Origin: Amborella trichopoda | Lineage: Eukaryota; Streptophyta; Magnoliopsida; Amborellales; Amborellaceae | DNA length: 64,000 bases | Direction of reading: 5' to 3' | NCBI RefSeq assembly: GCF_000471905.2 | Contig: NW_006500178.1 | Span: forward strand, 3,922,723-3,986,722 | Shown: piece by piece, positions 21,304-33,114 of the stretch | How positions within the stretch are numbered: position 1 is the stretch's first letter | Layout of the letters: the number at the start of each line of letters is the position of its first letter | Program-made: the position numbers and the translations under genes | Notes under the pieces: model-generated | The model's input: only the letters and a program-made list of their open reading frames with translations | Database searches by the model: none | What the model was told of the DNA's origin: nothing

Positions 21304-23890
21304 TCACTCAGACCTCATATACTCCACTTGAAGTGTTAAATCTTTTATTCCAGCCACACTTAAGATGCGGGATACTTGCTCCTTCACCAAACCTTTATCA
21401 GCTTCACCTGCCAAAACATGGAGGTGAAGAGTCCCCACCATATCCTTGTTAGTTAAACTCCACACATGCATGTTTTGGAAGTCATGGACCCCTTTAATCC
21501 TCATGACCTTGTCTATTGCTTGTTTGAGATCTCTCTCTAAAAATCGAGGAACCCTTTGGAGCAAAATCTCAGCTGAGTTTCTCAGTAAAGGAATAACAGA
21601 GGAAACAATTAGCACTGAGATGAAAATGGAGCAAGCTGGGTCAGCTACCAACCATCCCTTGTAGTTGATAAGAAGAGTGGATATTACCACACCTACACTA
21701 CCCATTGTATCAGCCAAAACATGCAAGAAGATGCCCTCCATGTTGTGGTCTATGTGACGATGACCATGATGGTCATGATGTTGATGTTTATCCTCCATAG
21801 CATGATGACCATGCCCTTGATCATGGAGACTGTATGAGTGTGTCTCATCTTTCCTTTGCTGATTTTCAGGATGGCTTTCAAAGTGTTTTTGTGAAATGGT
21901 ATGGAAGCCATTATCGTGGTGATGGTGTTGGTGGTGACCATCGCCATGGTCATGATGATGATGCTTTTGGGTATGTGTCTGATTTTCGTTTGGGTGGCTC
22001 TTGCAATGGTGGTCATGGAGACTCTGTGAATGTGGCAGGTCCTCTCTCCCATGATTTACAGAATGGTTTCCCAGATGTTCTTGAAAATTGCCATGGCCCC
22101 CATGGTCATGGCTGCATCCATGCTCGTGGTGATGATCATGGAGATGATTATCATGGTCATGATGATGACCATGGTGATGATTATCATGGTCATGATGATG
22201 ATTATCATGGCTGCATCCATGCTCGTGGTGATGATCATGGAGATGATTATCATGGTCATGAGAATGATCATGGCCATGGGCATCATGGGAAGCCGTGCAC
22301 TCCCCATTGGTGATAGAGATAGAGCATTGATGTTCCAAAACCGGTTTTTTACAAGCATCTGGTGCAATTGTGCAAGCATGGCTATGGTTCACAGATGAAT
22401 TAGCATGCTCATGCTCATGGCCATGATGATGATGGTTATGTGTATGAGAATGGGAGCATGAACCGTGACCATGAGCGTGATGATGCTCTTCATGAAAGAA
22501 GATCAAACCCACAATATTCACAAGAAGCCCCCCTACAGACACAACCAACAAGCTATTTGTCGAGATTTCTTGTGGGTCTAATATCCTTTCAAATGACTCC
22601 AAGACTATCAATGCCCCAACAAGAACCAGAAATACAGCATTCACATAACCAGAGAGAACTTCAAACCTTCCTCTACCATAATTGAACTTCTCATTTGCAG
22701 GCAATCGAGAAATATATGAAGCATAGAGCCCGATAGCCAGAGCCGCACAATCAAATAACATATGGCAAGCATCTGATATTAATCCGAGACTATTACTCAT
22801 AAAGCCAGCCACAAATTCAACCACCATGTATGCAGTATTGATCAATAGAAAGAGTGCAATCTTCCTAGATTTTCTCTCACTGAGGATATGGCGAATTGGG
22901 TTTGCTATAGCGGAGAAGGAGGCATTCGATGCATCTCCATAGCCCAGATCAGGGTAACCAGAATCCTGAGAAAAAACGAATTCACCAGAGGCGATCACTA
23001 TGAGGAATGCACAGAGAGAGAAACTGAATAGAGAGAAAGCAGGAGAATACAAGAGCTCGAGAATGCAGGTGCAGAGAAGAGTAATCGAGAATTGGTTTCT
23101 GTGCTTGAGCGAATCGCCAACTATAAGAGAGAAAATAACCATATAAAGACTTGGCCAAATTAGGGCTCCAAAGCTCGAGCCGAATCCATAGTACCAGAAG
23201 CTAACAAGAGCAGGGGGAAAGAGGAGAAAAGTGGCGAACCAGAGAGAGAAAACCCTAATTCTCTTGCGCCCTAGTGGGTTCAAAGACACCCATAGAGATG
23301 GGTTTCTCTCGATGGAGCTCAGGACACCGGTAACAAAAGGCACAACAATGGCAGGGAAAGCAGAGCAATCAGAAGGGGGTTTTAGAGAGAGAAAAAGGAG
23401 GGCACCAGCAATGGCAGTGAGAGAAGAGGGAGAGGTGGCACGAGTAGCAGCAATTTGGCCCGAAATCTCAGCAAGAATGGTAACATAGGGCCTACAAATA
23501 CTTAGAGAGAGAAGGCGCAAAGGAAAAATAGCAGCCACAATGGTGGATTTGCAAACGAGGCGGCGGAGCTGAGATGCCGAAATAGGTAAGTGGTGGTTGT
23601 TGAGATGGCGGAAATGGAGGAGAGAGAGAGAAACAGAGGAGAGAAGAGAAAGAAGAAAGGAGAAAGGTAAGAGAGAGAGGTGGGGGGAGAGGGGAGATAG
23701 GGTGTACAGAGAGTGGAGAGAGAGGAGGAGGAGGAGAAGAGAGGAAGAGGTGAGGGGGAAGAAGAGGAGGGGTCCGCCTTGTTTTGGAGGGGGTAGGGGC
23801 GGGGGTACGGTTAGGGTAATTGGAAGAGAAAGGGTAAGAGGGTCTAGGGGGAACAGAGAGGCGGAGGTGGCGCTGGGCTTGGCTCGCCAT
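21304..23890 (-). CDS. MTP12: MTP12-like zinc transporter (cation diffusion facilitator family)
   Basis: A cation efflux protein of the ZnT5/ZnT7 type. In Arabidopsis, MTP12 pairs with MTP5 to load zinc into the Golgi. A single frame runs to the TGA at 21304-21306. It encodes an N-terminal set of extra membrane segments (about 23000-23750), then the CDF core. The metal-site HxxxD of TM2 (HMLFD) is at 22750-22764 and that of TM5 (HVLAD) at 21709-21723. A histidine-rich loop of about 250 residues (about 21745-22495) lies between TM4 and TM5, and a cytosolic C-terminal domain ends the protein. No intron is needed. The best start is ATG at 23890, in a strong GCCGCCATGGCG context, but it opens another frame than the main one. 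The two overlap open until 23492, and the main frame has no ATG upstream of about 23139. A one-base error or mutation near 23750-23800 would explain this. The family is usually about 800 residues; here about 860. Confidence 0.93.
22100..22310 (-). repeat. Tandem repeats coding for the His-rich loop
   Basis: A 99-bp unit (33 codons) recurs: GCTGCATCCATGCTCGTGG is at 22111 and 22210. It contains shorter repeats of about 33 bp. All lengths are multiples of three, so the frame is kept. They encode alternating His/Asp residues that are likely to bind zinc. Confidence 0.9.
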
Positions 23891-24599
23891 GGCGGCGCCG
23901 CTCCTTTCAGGCGGTGGCGCTTTGCAGTGAAGTGCCCTTGGAATAACAAGGATGCCCTTGGAGTTTCGTGTAAGCAGTGCTAAAACGACTTTCAAAACTT
24001 GGAACCTGGTCCGGAGTTGGTCGCTTCTAAACCGGTTTGGTATGGTGACATGATCCTTCCAGTTTTTCAACCCGGATTCGGCTGGTGAGATATTTAAAAC
24101 GGGACCTTTCCGGTGCTGCTTATCCCCGGTTTTAGGGGTACAAGGAGGATTGGACCTCTCCAAATGCTCTATGCAAAAAACCAACCTCTTTGAAATTCTC
24201 ATGAATCGGGAAATACATTTTTCTGATCGGCCAGTTTATAGAAAAAATGAGCGAAAATGAACCTTTATTTGATGCAGAAATGGACCGTGCGTTGTATCCC
24301 TCGGGCCTTCAGTTTTGCTTATTATTTTTCAAGCTTTTTTAACCTTTTGCAAGTCAATTATTTACAAAAATTGATCATAGTCAATAAATCGAAAATTTTA
24401 CAACAAAAAATCATCAAAAATAAATTTATTGAGCTCGTTTTTTTTTGGAGTTCTTCACAGTATTGAAATTGTTTTGCCCAAGGATCGATTTAGGGCTCTT
24501 TTATTTAGTTTTTTTCAACTAAATTAATGCCTTTTCAATATCATAAAGTTCCTCACATGATCACAATCTTAATTTGGTCGAACTAAGCACTTTGTCATA
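23891..24599. other. Upstream region of the zinc transporter gene
   Basis: No gene. The part from 23891 to about 24200 would hold the 5' UTR and promoter for the minus-strand gene. I see no unambiguous TATA box. From about 24480 the region grades into repeat family D. Confidence 0.4.
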
Positions 24600-25290
24600 C
24601 ATGATTTTGAGTGTTTAGGGCTGAGACTCAAAGTTTCAGTTCCAAGTTCAAAAAAATCCGAGCAACGATCGATTTCTCTATCTTTTTTATTTTTTTTCAA
24701 TAAAAAAGTGTGCCTTTTAATGATCATAGAGTTCATCACAGGATCACAGTGATAATTTGGTTGAACTGAGAATTTTCATGCTCAATTTTTTAGTGTGTAG
24801 GGTTGAGACTCAGAGTTTCAGTTTTGAGTTAAAAAAAATCCATCCAAAGATCGATTTCTCTATCTTTTATAATTTTTTTCAATCAAAATTTGTACCTTTT
24901 GAAGATGAGAGAGTTCATCACAGAATCACAATGCTAAATTGGTCAAACTGAGCAATTTTCGTAACTCGATTTTGGCCAGAAATACGATTATGAGAAGAAA
25001 AACGATGAAATAATTAGGTATGAATTTCTTGTGCCATTTCGTTTATATATATATATATATATATTTAGTTGCTATAGTAATTATTTTCCAAATTATTTTG
25101 TTGAAAAAATAAGGGATTTTGACAAACATGCACTCTTGGTACATTTAGTAAGTGAAAAAGTATTTTTTTCAATTTGAAATAATTATCTTCAATTTTATCT
25201 CATTAATTTACAATTTTCATGGTTTAAACTCGAATTTTTAAAATTTATCTCTAAATTTGTTTTATTGCTATAAAATTGAAACTTGTGCTC
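24600..25290. repeat. Direct repeat D, left copy
   Basis: Two internal units of about 182 bp (GGGTTGAGACTCAGAGTTTC at about 24613 and 24796) are followed by an AT-rich tail. The whole block of about 690 bp is repeated at 26508-27205 in the same orientation, with the hAT fragment in between. A TA run at about 25293-25318 and a 20-base gap (25363-25382) follow. Confidence 0.8.
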
Positions 25291-25490
25291 TATATATATA
25301 TATATATATATATATATCTATGACGACCCTCCCACCACCCACGTGTGTACGACCCGAAACACNNNNNNNNNNNNNNNNNNNNATTCATCGCACGCTTATA
25401 GGCAAAACTTACAATTTTTTTAGGATATTCAAATTTTCAATAAGTTTTAATAAAATTTTATTTTCAAGAAATTTTCAAGAAAACTAAGAG

Positions 25491-26511
25491 ATGAGGAGGG
25501 AAGATGTAACATGGAAATATGATATAAAAGTGAAGGACAAGGGAAGACGTAAATGTAATTTTTGTAACAAAGAAATGGATGACAATATTTTTTGCCTAAA
25601 AAAGCACCTTGCTAGAGTACAGGGTAATGGCATTCATTGTGATGATGTGCCAACACCAATAAAAAGAACAAAAGTTAAAAGCACTTGCGAATAAAAAAAA
25701 TGAAAAAAATATACAAAGACAAAAGGATGTAGAGGAGGTAGGGAGGGGGTATGAAAGTACCATACCAATAAAAAGAACAAAAGTTAAAAGCACTTGCGAA
25801 TAAAAAAATGAAAAAAATATACAAAGACAAAAGGATGTAGAGGAGGTAGGGAGGGGGTATGAAAGTACCATAGATGAGGTGGAGGAAAAAAAGTAGAGTT
25901 CGATGCATTAATGGAATGGGCTATGATTGTCAATCTCTACAAGATGAACTACATATAAATGAAAATTCAATAGATGTACAATAGAAGGGATGGCACATCC
26001 TCTAGCTGCCCACCTCAACAACCCATAGTGCGGGGTATGGGAGGATGCGGGCCTTATTGCTTAGGTCTACATCTAATAGACTACGTTGTAGTTTCTCTAG
26101 TCGCTCATCCTTTTATAATCAGCCATCTACTACTCATCGACCTAAACCTGTAGATACCCGGTGAACCATGTGGACTTGACCTCCACATGCCACAATACCA
26201 TCAGAAAAAATTAAAAATTCTACTTGGAATGAAATTTGTGGAAAGGACTAGATCGTTAGCATGTTTTGGTATGCTAATACTTTACCATTTAATTCTGCAA
26301 ACTCGGACTACTACTTGCGGATGGTTTATGTTATAGTTGTTGCAAGGCTGGGTTTTAAAGCCTCAACTGCGAAGGATCTTACATGGCCGTGTTTAGAAGA
26401 TTTTGTTGATGATATAGATGAGCATATTGTACAGTTCAAGGTTTGCTGGCTAGGAATTGGGGTGTCCATCATGACAAATGGTTGGAAGGATAAGATCTGC
26501 TGGTCAGGCAC
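25491..26511 (+). pseudogene. hAT transposase fragment (BED finger and central domain)
   Basis: 25491-25694 encodes a BED-type zinc finger with CNFC (Cys-X2-Cys) and the downstream KKHLARVQGN His segment. 26255-26490 encodes the start of the hAT central domain (MFWYANTLPFNSANS; later GVSIMTNGWKD, where SDGW would be expected and the first catalytic Asp is replaced by Asn). Between them is a 109-bp tandem duplication (25655 and 25764) and untranslatable sequence. The C-terminal hAT dimerisation domain is absent. This is a dead fragment of a DNA transposon. Confidence 0.8.
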
Positions 26512-27205
26512 TCAATTTTTGGTGTTTAGGGTTGAGACTCAGAGTTTCAGTTCTGAGTTCAAAAAAATCTACCCAACGATCGATTTCTCTGTCATTTTTT
26601 AATCTTTTTAGTCAAAATTTGTGCCTTTTGAAGATCAAAGAGTTCATCACAGGATAACATTGATAATTTGGTCGAGCTGAGCAATTTTCATGCTCGATTT
26701 TGAGGGTTTAGGGCTCAAACTTATATTTTCAATTCTGAGTTAAAAAAAATCCACCCAACGATCGCTTTCTCCATTGTCATTTTTAAATATTTTTTTGCCA
26801 ACATTTGTGCTTTTTTAAGATAAGAGAGGTCATCATAGGATCACCGGGCTAATTTGGTCGAACTGAGCAATTTTCATGCTCAATTTTGGCAAGAAATAAG
26901 ATCTTGGGAAGAATAATGGTGAAAAAATTTGGTATGAATTTTGTACGCCTTATCATTTCATATTTTTTTATATGAATTTTTAGTTGCTTGAGTAGTTGTT
27001 TTTCAAATTATTTTGCTGAAAAAAAAATTAGGCATTTTGACCATTCTTGATACATTCAATACGCGAAAAAGTATTTTTTTCGATTTGAAATAATTGTCTT
27101 CAAATTTATCTCATTAATTTATAATTTCATGGGAAAAAACTCGATTTTTAAATCTATCTCTAATTTTGTTTTAATTCTATAAAATCTAAACTTGCGGCTT
27201 GCATT
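26508..27205. repeat. Direct repeat D, right copy
   Basis: Matches 24600-25290 in order and orientation: two units (about 26521 and 26705) and the same tail (AAAGTATTTTTTTCGATTTG near 27065). See the left copy. Confidence 0.8.
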
Positions 27206-28099
27206 TTTTTCTTTTATTTAATACTTAATCTAATATTATGACATTATTTTTTATTTTAAGTTTTGTTAATCCGTTTTTTTAAGCAACATTATTGTGATGT
27301 TTTAAATTTAAACATTAGAAAGTATATTTGGTCATTTACTTAAATGCATTAATGTGTAATAATGTATTGTTATGTTCTTATAGACATTGTAAAAAATTGT
27401 GTTTCAGGCAAACAAATCGGTGCCCCAGATCGGGCATCCAAAAACCCATCTGGATTGGAAATCGGCCCAATTGGTCGGATTTACCCTTAAAAAATTTAGA
27501 AAAAATTATTAAAATCCATTATAAATATTGGTTTTTAGGAATCCAATAAGAAATGATGGTACTCCATTAAGAACTTGCATTTTTTTTATATCAATATGTG
27601 AATATTAAGATCTTATTTCTCTACATGAACTACTGTTAACCATTAAAGTTACATCATACAAAAGGATAAGTATAGAATTATCATGGATGAATTATATCAA
27701 TATATAGTGACTACAATAAAGCATACAATTCGTAAATAGGACCTAATAATAAAATGAAAGGCGACGTCGTTCTTCATCTTGGTCACGTTGGTGCCATTGA
27801 TTGAATTGTCGTGACAATTCATTGACTCAATCTAGGAACAAATAATCTACATTAGTGGGTACCTGACTATACCAAAATCTTTGAGTGTTAGTGTTTTGTT
27901 ATGCTCTAATCCAAAATCCCCGAAGCTTGTCCATCCTTCATGCTCACCTACACTGTCGTGCTCGTCCCTACCGTCCTGTTGTTGGGACTCGGTATGTGAA
28001 TAATTTGGTTGGGCTAGGGTGCCCTCAGAATCATTTTCCCTTATACCCCCTTCCCACTCTCCCTTATTAGGTGTAATACCACTGACATCTTCGATGAAT

Positions 28100-28480
28100 T
28101 ATGGATATGTTGGCGGGCTGCTTCCTCTTTCATGTTGCTCATCACTTTCTTCAACATCTTCCTCACCGATAACCTCAATGAACACTCTCTTATGTAACAT
28201 TGGCTCTTCTTCCTCTATTACCCATTGTTCTGCTATGTTTGTGACAAATATTGTGTCCAAGTCTATTAGCTCGTAGTCTTCAAGCTTCCTTCTTATTTGT
28301 CGCTCTCAGAGGTTTAAGTTGGAATGAACATATATTAGTTTATGAAGTCTCTCCGAAGCGAGTGGATTCTTGTTAGTAGTGTGCAACCATTGGAACGTAC
28401 TCCAATTTCGCTCACACTCAGTAGCAGAACATTTATGAGAGAGCACGTTGATTGCTATCCTCAAGTGCATCACTACCATA
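28100..28480 (-). pseudogene. hAT transposase C-terminal dimerisation domain and acidic tail
   Basis: Minus-strand translation of about 28296-28470 reads RIAINVLSHKCSATECERNW and continues with the typical hATC order (His-Thr, then Arg-Leu, then Tyr-Val-His). CERNWS is the diagnostic word. This domain makes hAT transposases dimerise. A stop replaces a codon shortly after the domain, and an acidic tail rich in Glu/Asp follows (about 28080-28220). The tail is homologous to 42534-42695 in the right element. The preceding stretch (28490-28950) looks non-coding and may be an intron. Confidence 0.82.
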
Positions 28481-28936
28481 TATCTCCCACCATTTAGCTG
28501 GATTAAAATACAAAAACATTATAAGGGTAAGAACAATTCATAAGATTAAAGATATAAAAGAACAAAATATTAATTAGGGGTTAACCTGGATCCATGTTAG
28601 TTTGAATTCTTGGCAAGTCAAGTTCCGAAAGATCCTACAACATCCCTATATATAAAAAGCTAAACCAAATATTTCATTTTAGTACATTAGTTATTCATCA
28701 CAAATATAACAACTTAATGAAGTTATTACCTAGATATTAAATATTATCTCTTGTAATGTCGCTACCTGGTTTTGATGGCTTCCCTCCAGCCTGCCCCTTC
28801 CATAATCTTGTGGGGATGTTCAGGTGTCAAATAGAAAAATTTTGGGTTGAAGTAGTAACTTAGAAAATACATAGATAGAGAAAAGTCATTTAAATTTTCT
28901 ATTAAAAAAATTAAATTTTAAAATTAAACATTCTAT

Positions 28937-28959
<23 letters not shown>

Positions 28960-28976
<17 letters not shown>

Positions 28977-29476
28977 GCATGATGAATTGGACGGCCAAAT
29001 TTGATGTTCCACCTTCTTTCTATAATCTCGATCACTTTACTAGCAAAACTACACTTCTCCCCAATAGTTGATTTGACGCTCTTGATACCTTCGTAAAGGT
29101 TGCCAATGGTAGCTATACCTTCGTAAAGGTTGCCAATGGTAGCGTTCTTGTTAGTATCTACTATTCTTAACACTGTAACCAAAGGGGAAGTGGCCTCTAC
29201 GATACTAGAACATTGAGACAAAAACCTCCTATCTGTGACTATACCATCTACTTTTAGCCCATTACTGAACTTCGAAAGGTGGTCATTTGACCACTCTTCA
29301 TTGGTAAACAATCTCTTCAATGCAGCTTCGGATTTCCGAATGGAGTCCACAGTTAAGTAATATGTCGCAAAGCGGGTTATGGCGGGTCTGATTATCTCTT
29401 TTTTCTTAGATTGTTCTTTGAACAAAAATAAGATTTTAGAGTGGTTATATATAAATCTTGACAAGAACCTTGCTTC
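28960..29476 (-). pseudogene. hAT transposase, central part
   Basis: Reads EARFLSRFIYNHSKILFLF, then RPAITRFATYYL, then RRWNIKFGRPIHHA, all typical blocks between the DDE region and the hATC domain. A 30-bp tandem duplication at about 29087-29147 repeats ATIGNLYEGI. The frame stays open on both sides of the putative splice site at 29476/29477. It ends at about 28965 against a TA run (28939-28971). Confidence 0.82.
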
Positions 29477-31079
29477 CTGTAGAGTCTCAAGTTTGAAGTC
29501 ATTTTCTATCACTTGTATCTCCGATACGAATAAAGAGAGATCAGTTCGCGACCTAGGTCCGCAAGTACCAAAATGCCCATGGATTGCGGAAGCTGTAGGT
29601 AAATAAACCCTGATCCAGAAGTGAAATTTTTGATAGTCTTGAAATGGCCCTAGAAGGTTCAAGATCGTGACTAAGAGTCTCCCAAGAACACCTACCAAAT
29701 TTTGTCGCAATCCGACTTGTTTAAGGCAGTGCAGACGACAAAATAGTTTCGAGAAATTATGCCTCTATCATGCTGAAAATGGACTATGAACTACAACACC
29801 ATTATCAAAGTATCAAATGGTCTCCAAACCATCGCCATTGAATTTAGAACATTTGAAAACCCCCGGGTAACAATTTTCGGTGCATTTAGACGCTTCTGAA
29901 GTAAGTTATGGCCACATTACCCAAAATGGGTAGGTCGTACCCTAATACAGTGTACCCTCGATAAATCGGTTTCCATTAATGGAAACTGTGGTTCTCAATT
30001 TTGGGGAAAACTTCACATGGCCATATCTTCTTCATCTTGGGTCTGATCGAGCCCAAATTGTGGGAGCATATTCATCTCGACGACCCAATCGATTTGATAT
30101 GCGGTACGCATGATAACATGGCCCGAGCCGAGAGAAATCAAAGAGAGAAATTCGCTGTAAAACTTCCGAAAGTAGCAGGAAATTTCCAACAACAGGTTTC
30201 CTCGATCAAATGGTCATATCACGATGCTCGCGTGTCGAATCGACCTCAAACCAGACCCATTATGAGCATGAGATCAGAAACTTTATCTGAGTCGAACCTT
30301 GCATGTGATGGATGGTCAGATTCGATGCACTATGAGTCCAGTGTTGCTGCAATTACGGCCACCAGAATCTAAACTCTAGCCACCGGAATCCAAACTCTGG
30401 CCAAAGTTTTCCAATTTGGAAAACGATCATCCGGGCATCAAATCGAGCCGTTCTTTTTGAAAAAAAATCAACATGTTCGGCACACTACATCGAAGAAACA
30501 GACGATAAACCCTAAGAAATGGGTTGAATCCTAAATCTAAGATCACACGTTTTTCCATATTTTACCGTGTCATGATCATGGCCTGAGAGTCCGATCCATT
30601 GTTCGAAAGAGGTATCAAAACGATCATCTTCCCGAGCTGATATAGAAAAGAATAATCGTTTGGCTGGATGAAGAACAAATGGATCCCGAACGGATCCTGG
30701 AAGATCGTGAAGATTGCATGGCCATTATAGTGACTAATTCGAAATTTCATGGATTTATGTTAGAAATTGATCATCCACCACCCATGTTTGGGCCCCACTT
30801 CTATATAAGGACATACCCTCTACATGTAAAATGACCTTCTTTTCATGAATTAAAAAACCCCTTTTTGCTTGAGTTTTGGGTCACGGCTTGGAGAGAGAGG
30901 CGAGAGAGAAAATTTGGACGGGTACCCCTAGGTAACTTTTTTTCTTCTTTCTCTCTCTCTCTTTTCTTTTCTCTCTCCTCTCTCTCTCTTCTTCTTTCTC
31001 TTTTTCTTTCTCTCTCTTCTTCTTCTTCTTCTTTCTCTCTCTTCTTCTTTTCTTTTCTCTCTCTTCTTTCTTTCTCTTC

Positions 31080-31870
31080 TGTCATGCACGGCAGTGAATA
31101 CTGCCGAGCATGACTTTCTCTTTCTTCTTTTTCATCTCTTCTTTCTCTTATTTCCCTCTTCTGTTGTGCACGATAGTGAATACTACCGAGCACAACTTTC
31201 TCTCTCTTCTTTCTCTTTCTTTCCTTTCTCTCTATCTTCTTTCCCTTCTCTCTTTTCTTTTTCATTTCTCTCTCTTCTTCTTTCATTTCTCTCTCTTCTT
31301 TTCTTTCTCTCTTTTCTTCTTTCCTTTCTCTCTCTTCATCTTTCATTCTCTCTCTTTTCTTTTCTTTTTGTCTCGCATGATAGTGAACATTGTCGAGCGT
31401 GACCTTCTCTCTCTGTCTCGCACGGCAGTGAATACTGTCGAGCGCTACCTTCTCTCACTTTTCTTTTCTCTCTATCTCACACATCAGTGAACACTGCCAA
31501 GCACGGCCTTCTCTTTCTTCTCTTTTCTCTGTCTTGTACGATATTGAACGGTGTCGAGCGAAACCTTCTCTCTCTTCTCTCTTTACTCTGTCTCGCACAG
31601 CAGTGACCACTACCGAGCGCAACCTTTTTTCTCTTCTCTCTTATGTCTGTCTCGCATGGCAGTGGACACCCTCGAGCGTGACCCTCTCTTTCTCCTCTCC
31701 TCTTTTTGTTGTGCACGACAGTGAGCACCGCCGCGCGTGACCTTTCTTCTCTTCCCCTTTCTGTCTTGCGCGACAGCATGCACTGCCGGGTGTGACACTT
31801 CTTCCTTTCTATTTCTCTGTCTTGTAGGGCAGTGCGTACTGCCGAGCACGATCTCTATCCTCTTTCTCTT
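31080..31870. repeat. Array of short palindromes in a CT tract (left)
   Basis: About eleven units with a core like CGGCAGTGAATACTGCCG (first at 31089-31106) are separated by CT-rich spacers, mostly at 55-60 bp intervals. The matching array on the opposite strand is at 39900-40500. Confidence 0.85.
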
Positions 31871-31934
31871 TTCTCTCTCCTTTGTTTGTTTGACCAGAGG
31901 ACAAGCTGAGTCTTGTGCTACCATGCTACTCTTG

Positions 31935-32170
31935 TCACTGAGCAGCCTAGCCGTCGTGCCAGTCTAGTTATCGTGCCCATCTAACTACCGTGTCAGACCG
32001 GTCGTTGCGTCAGACTAGCTACCGTGCCAAACTAGCCATTGCGTCAGACCAGTCGTCGTGCCAGTCTCGTCGTCGAGCAGCCTAGCCGTCGTGTCGATCT
32101 AGTTACCGTGCCCGTCTACCTGTCGAGCCATACCAGCCGCCGTACCAGTCTTGCCACTATGCTAGTCTAG
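31935..32170. repeat. GC-rich 18-19 bp tandem array (left)
   Basis: Degenerate units of the type GTCGTGCCAGTCTAGTT. The counterpart on the other strand is at 39519-39850. Confidence 0.7.
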
Positions 32171-33114
32171 CCTCCCGGTCAAACATCTTCTTTCTCTTTC
32201 AGCTTCTTTCATCCCCTTTCTCTTTCCTGTCTCTAAAGCAAACACTTCTTTTTCTCCATCTCTGAAGGGCTGGGTGAAAAACAAACCAGCATTCGTTTCT
32301 CTTTTCCCTCTTCTCCAAAAATGCATTTGATCTCTGAGGTGTTGGGAGAAAGTCAAACCAACATTCGTCGTTCTTTTCTCTTTAAAATATACATTTTCTT
32401 TGGAGGACTAGTTGAAAGACATACTAGCCTTCACTCTTTTCCTTCATTTCTTTTCCAAAATATACATTACCTTTGGAGTACTGGGTGAAAAGCAGACCAG
32501 CCTTCAATTTCTCTCTAATTCTTTTCTTTGAAGTATTAGGTGAAAAGCAGACTCGCCTTCAAACTCTTCTTTCTTTCTTCTTTTCTTCTCTCCTTTCTTT
32601 TCTCTCTATCACTCTCTCTATCTCACTCTTTTCTTTCTTCCTTTATTGTAACATATGTACTAAGAGTCCCTTGTCAAGGAAACGCCGTAAGGCGATCAAA
32701 TTGGCACGGACTCGATCATGTTACTTTCCAATTTTTTTTAGTACACACGCACATGTGCGCTCACCCTATGACAGGGTGGGGTCCTCAGACCCACTTGCCT
32801 GTATTCTAATGTGTGTGTGTGTTTGCAGGAAAGGAGAAATAGATCAAGGGAGACGATTCCGAACCGGTCACAGGCCGGGGGGGCATTCCATGTGATCTAA
32901 GAGGGCACCCATGCGAGTTAGCTCGAGTCTGTCACGGACTCACGTGAGGTAAGTCCTGCCTCATGACTAAATTCATCTCTCATCGGTTAGTATTCCTGCC
33001 CGTGTCCTCCTCATACAGTTCACGAGAGAGCGGTCTTAAGTCCCGAATCCATCTCAAACCCGAAACCACGCCACCAGGTCATCTCGACTTGAGGGTGAGA
33101 TCAAGGCATCTAAC

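Larger units (their letters stand above)
29477..33114 (-). other. 3.6-kb interval inside the hAT transposase with GT-AG edges
   Basis: Read on the minus strand, the interval begins GTTAGATGCC (33114 downward) and ends CTCTACAG (at 29477). Removing it would join the upstream and downstream transposase frames in phase 0 at a point where the family is continuous. It could be a giant intron or an insertion, for example a solo LTR whose edges look like splice sites. It holds TTTCCATTAATGGAAAC palindromes (about 29970), a polypyrimidine array of palindromes (31080-31860), an 18-bp GC-rich array (31935-32170) and CT-rich DNA. An equivalent interval sits in the right element at 38622-42533. Confidence 0.6.

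Noticed and set aside
21750-22685. Met/Ile-rich or Asp/Gly-rich frames opposite or beside the zinc transporter
   Set aside because: Shadows of the His-rich repeat of the transporter gene in other frames.
30843-31924. Long frames on both strands rich in Arg/Glu/Lys or Ser/Leu/Phe
   Set aside because: They are translations of the CT/GA tracts and the palindrome array, occur in several frames at once, and have no domain.
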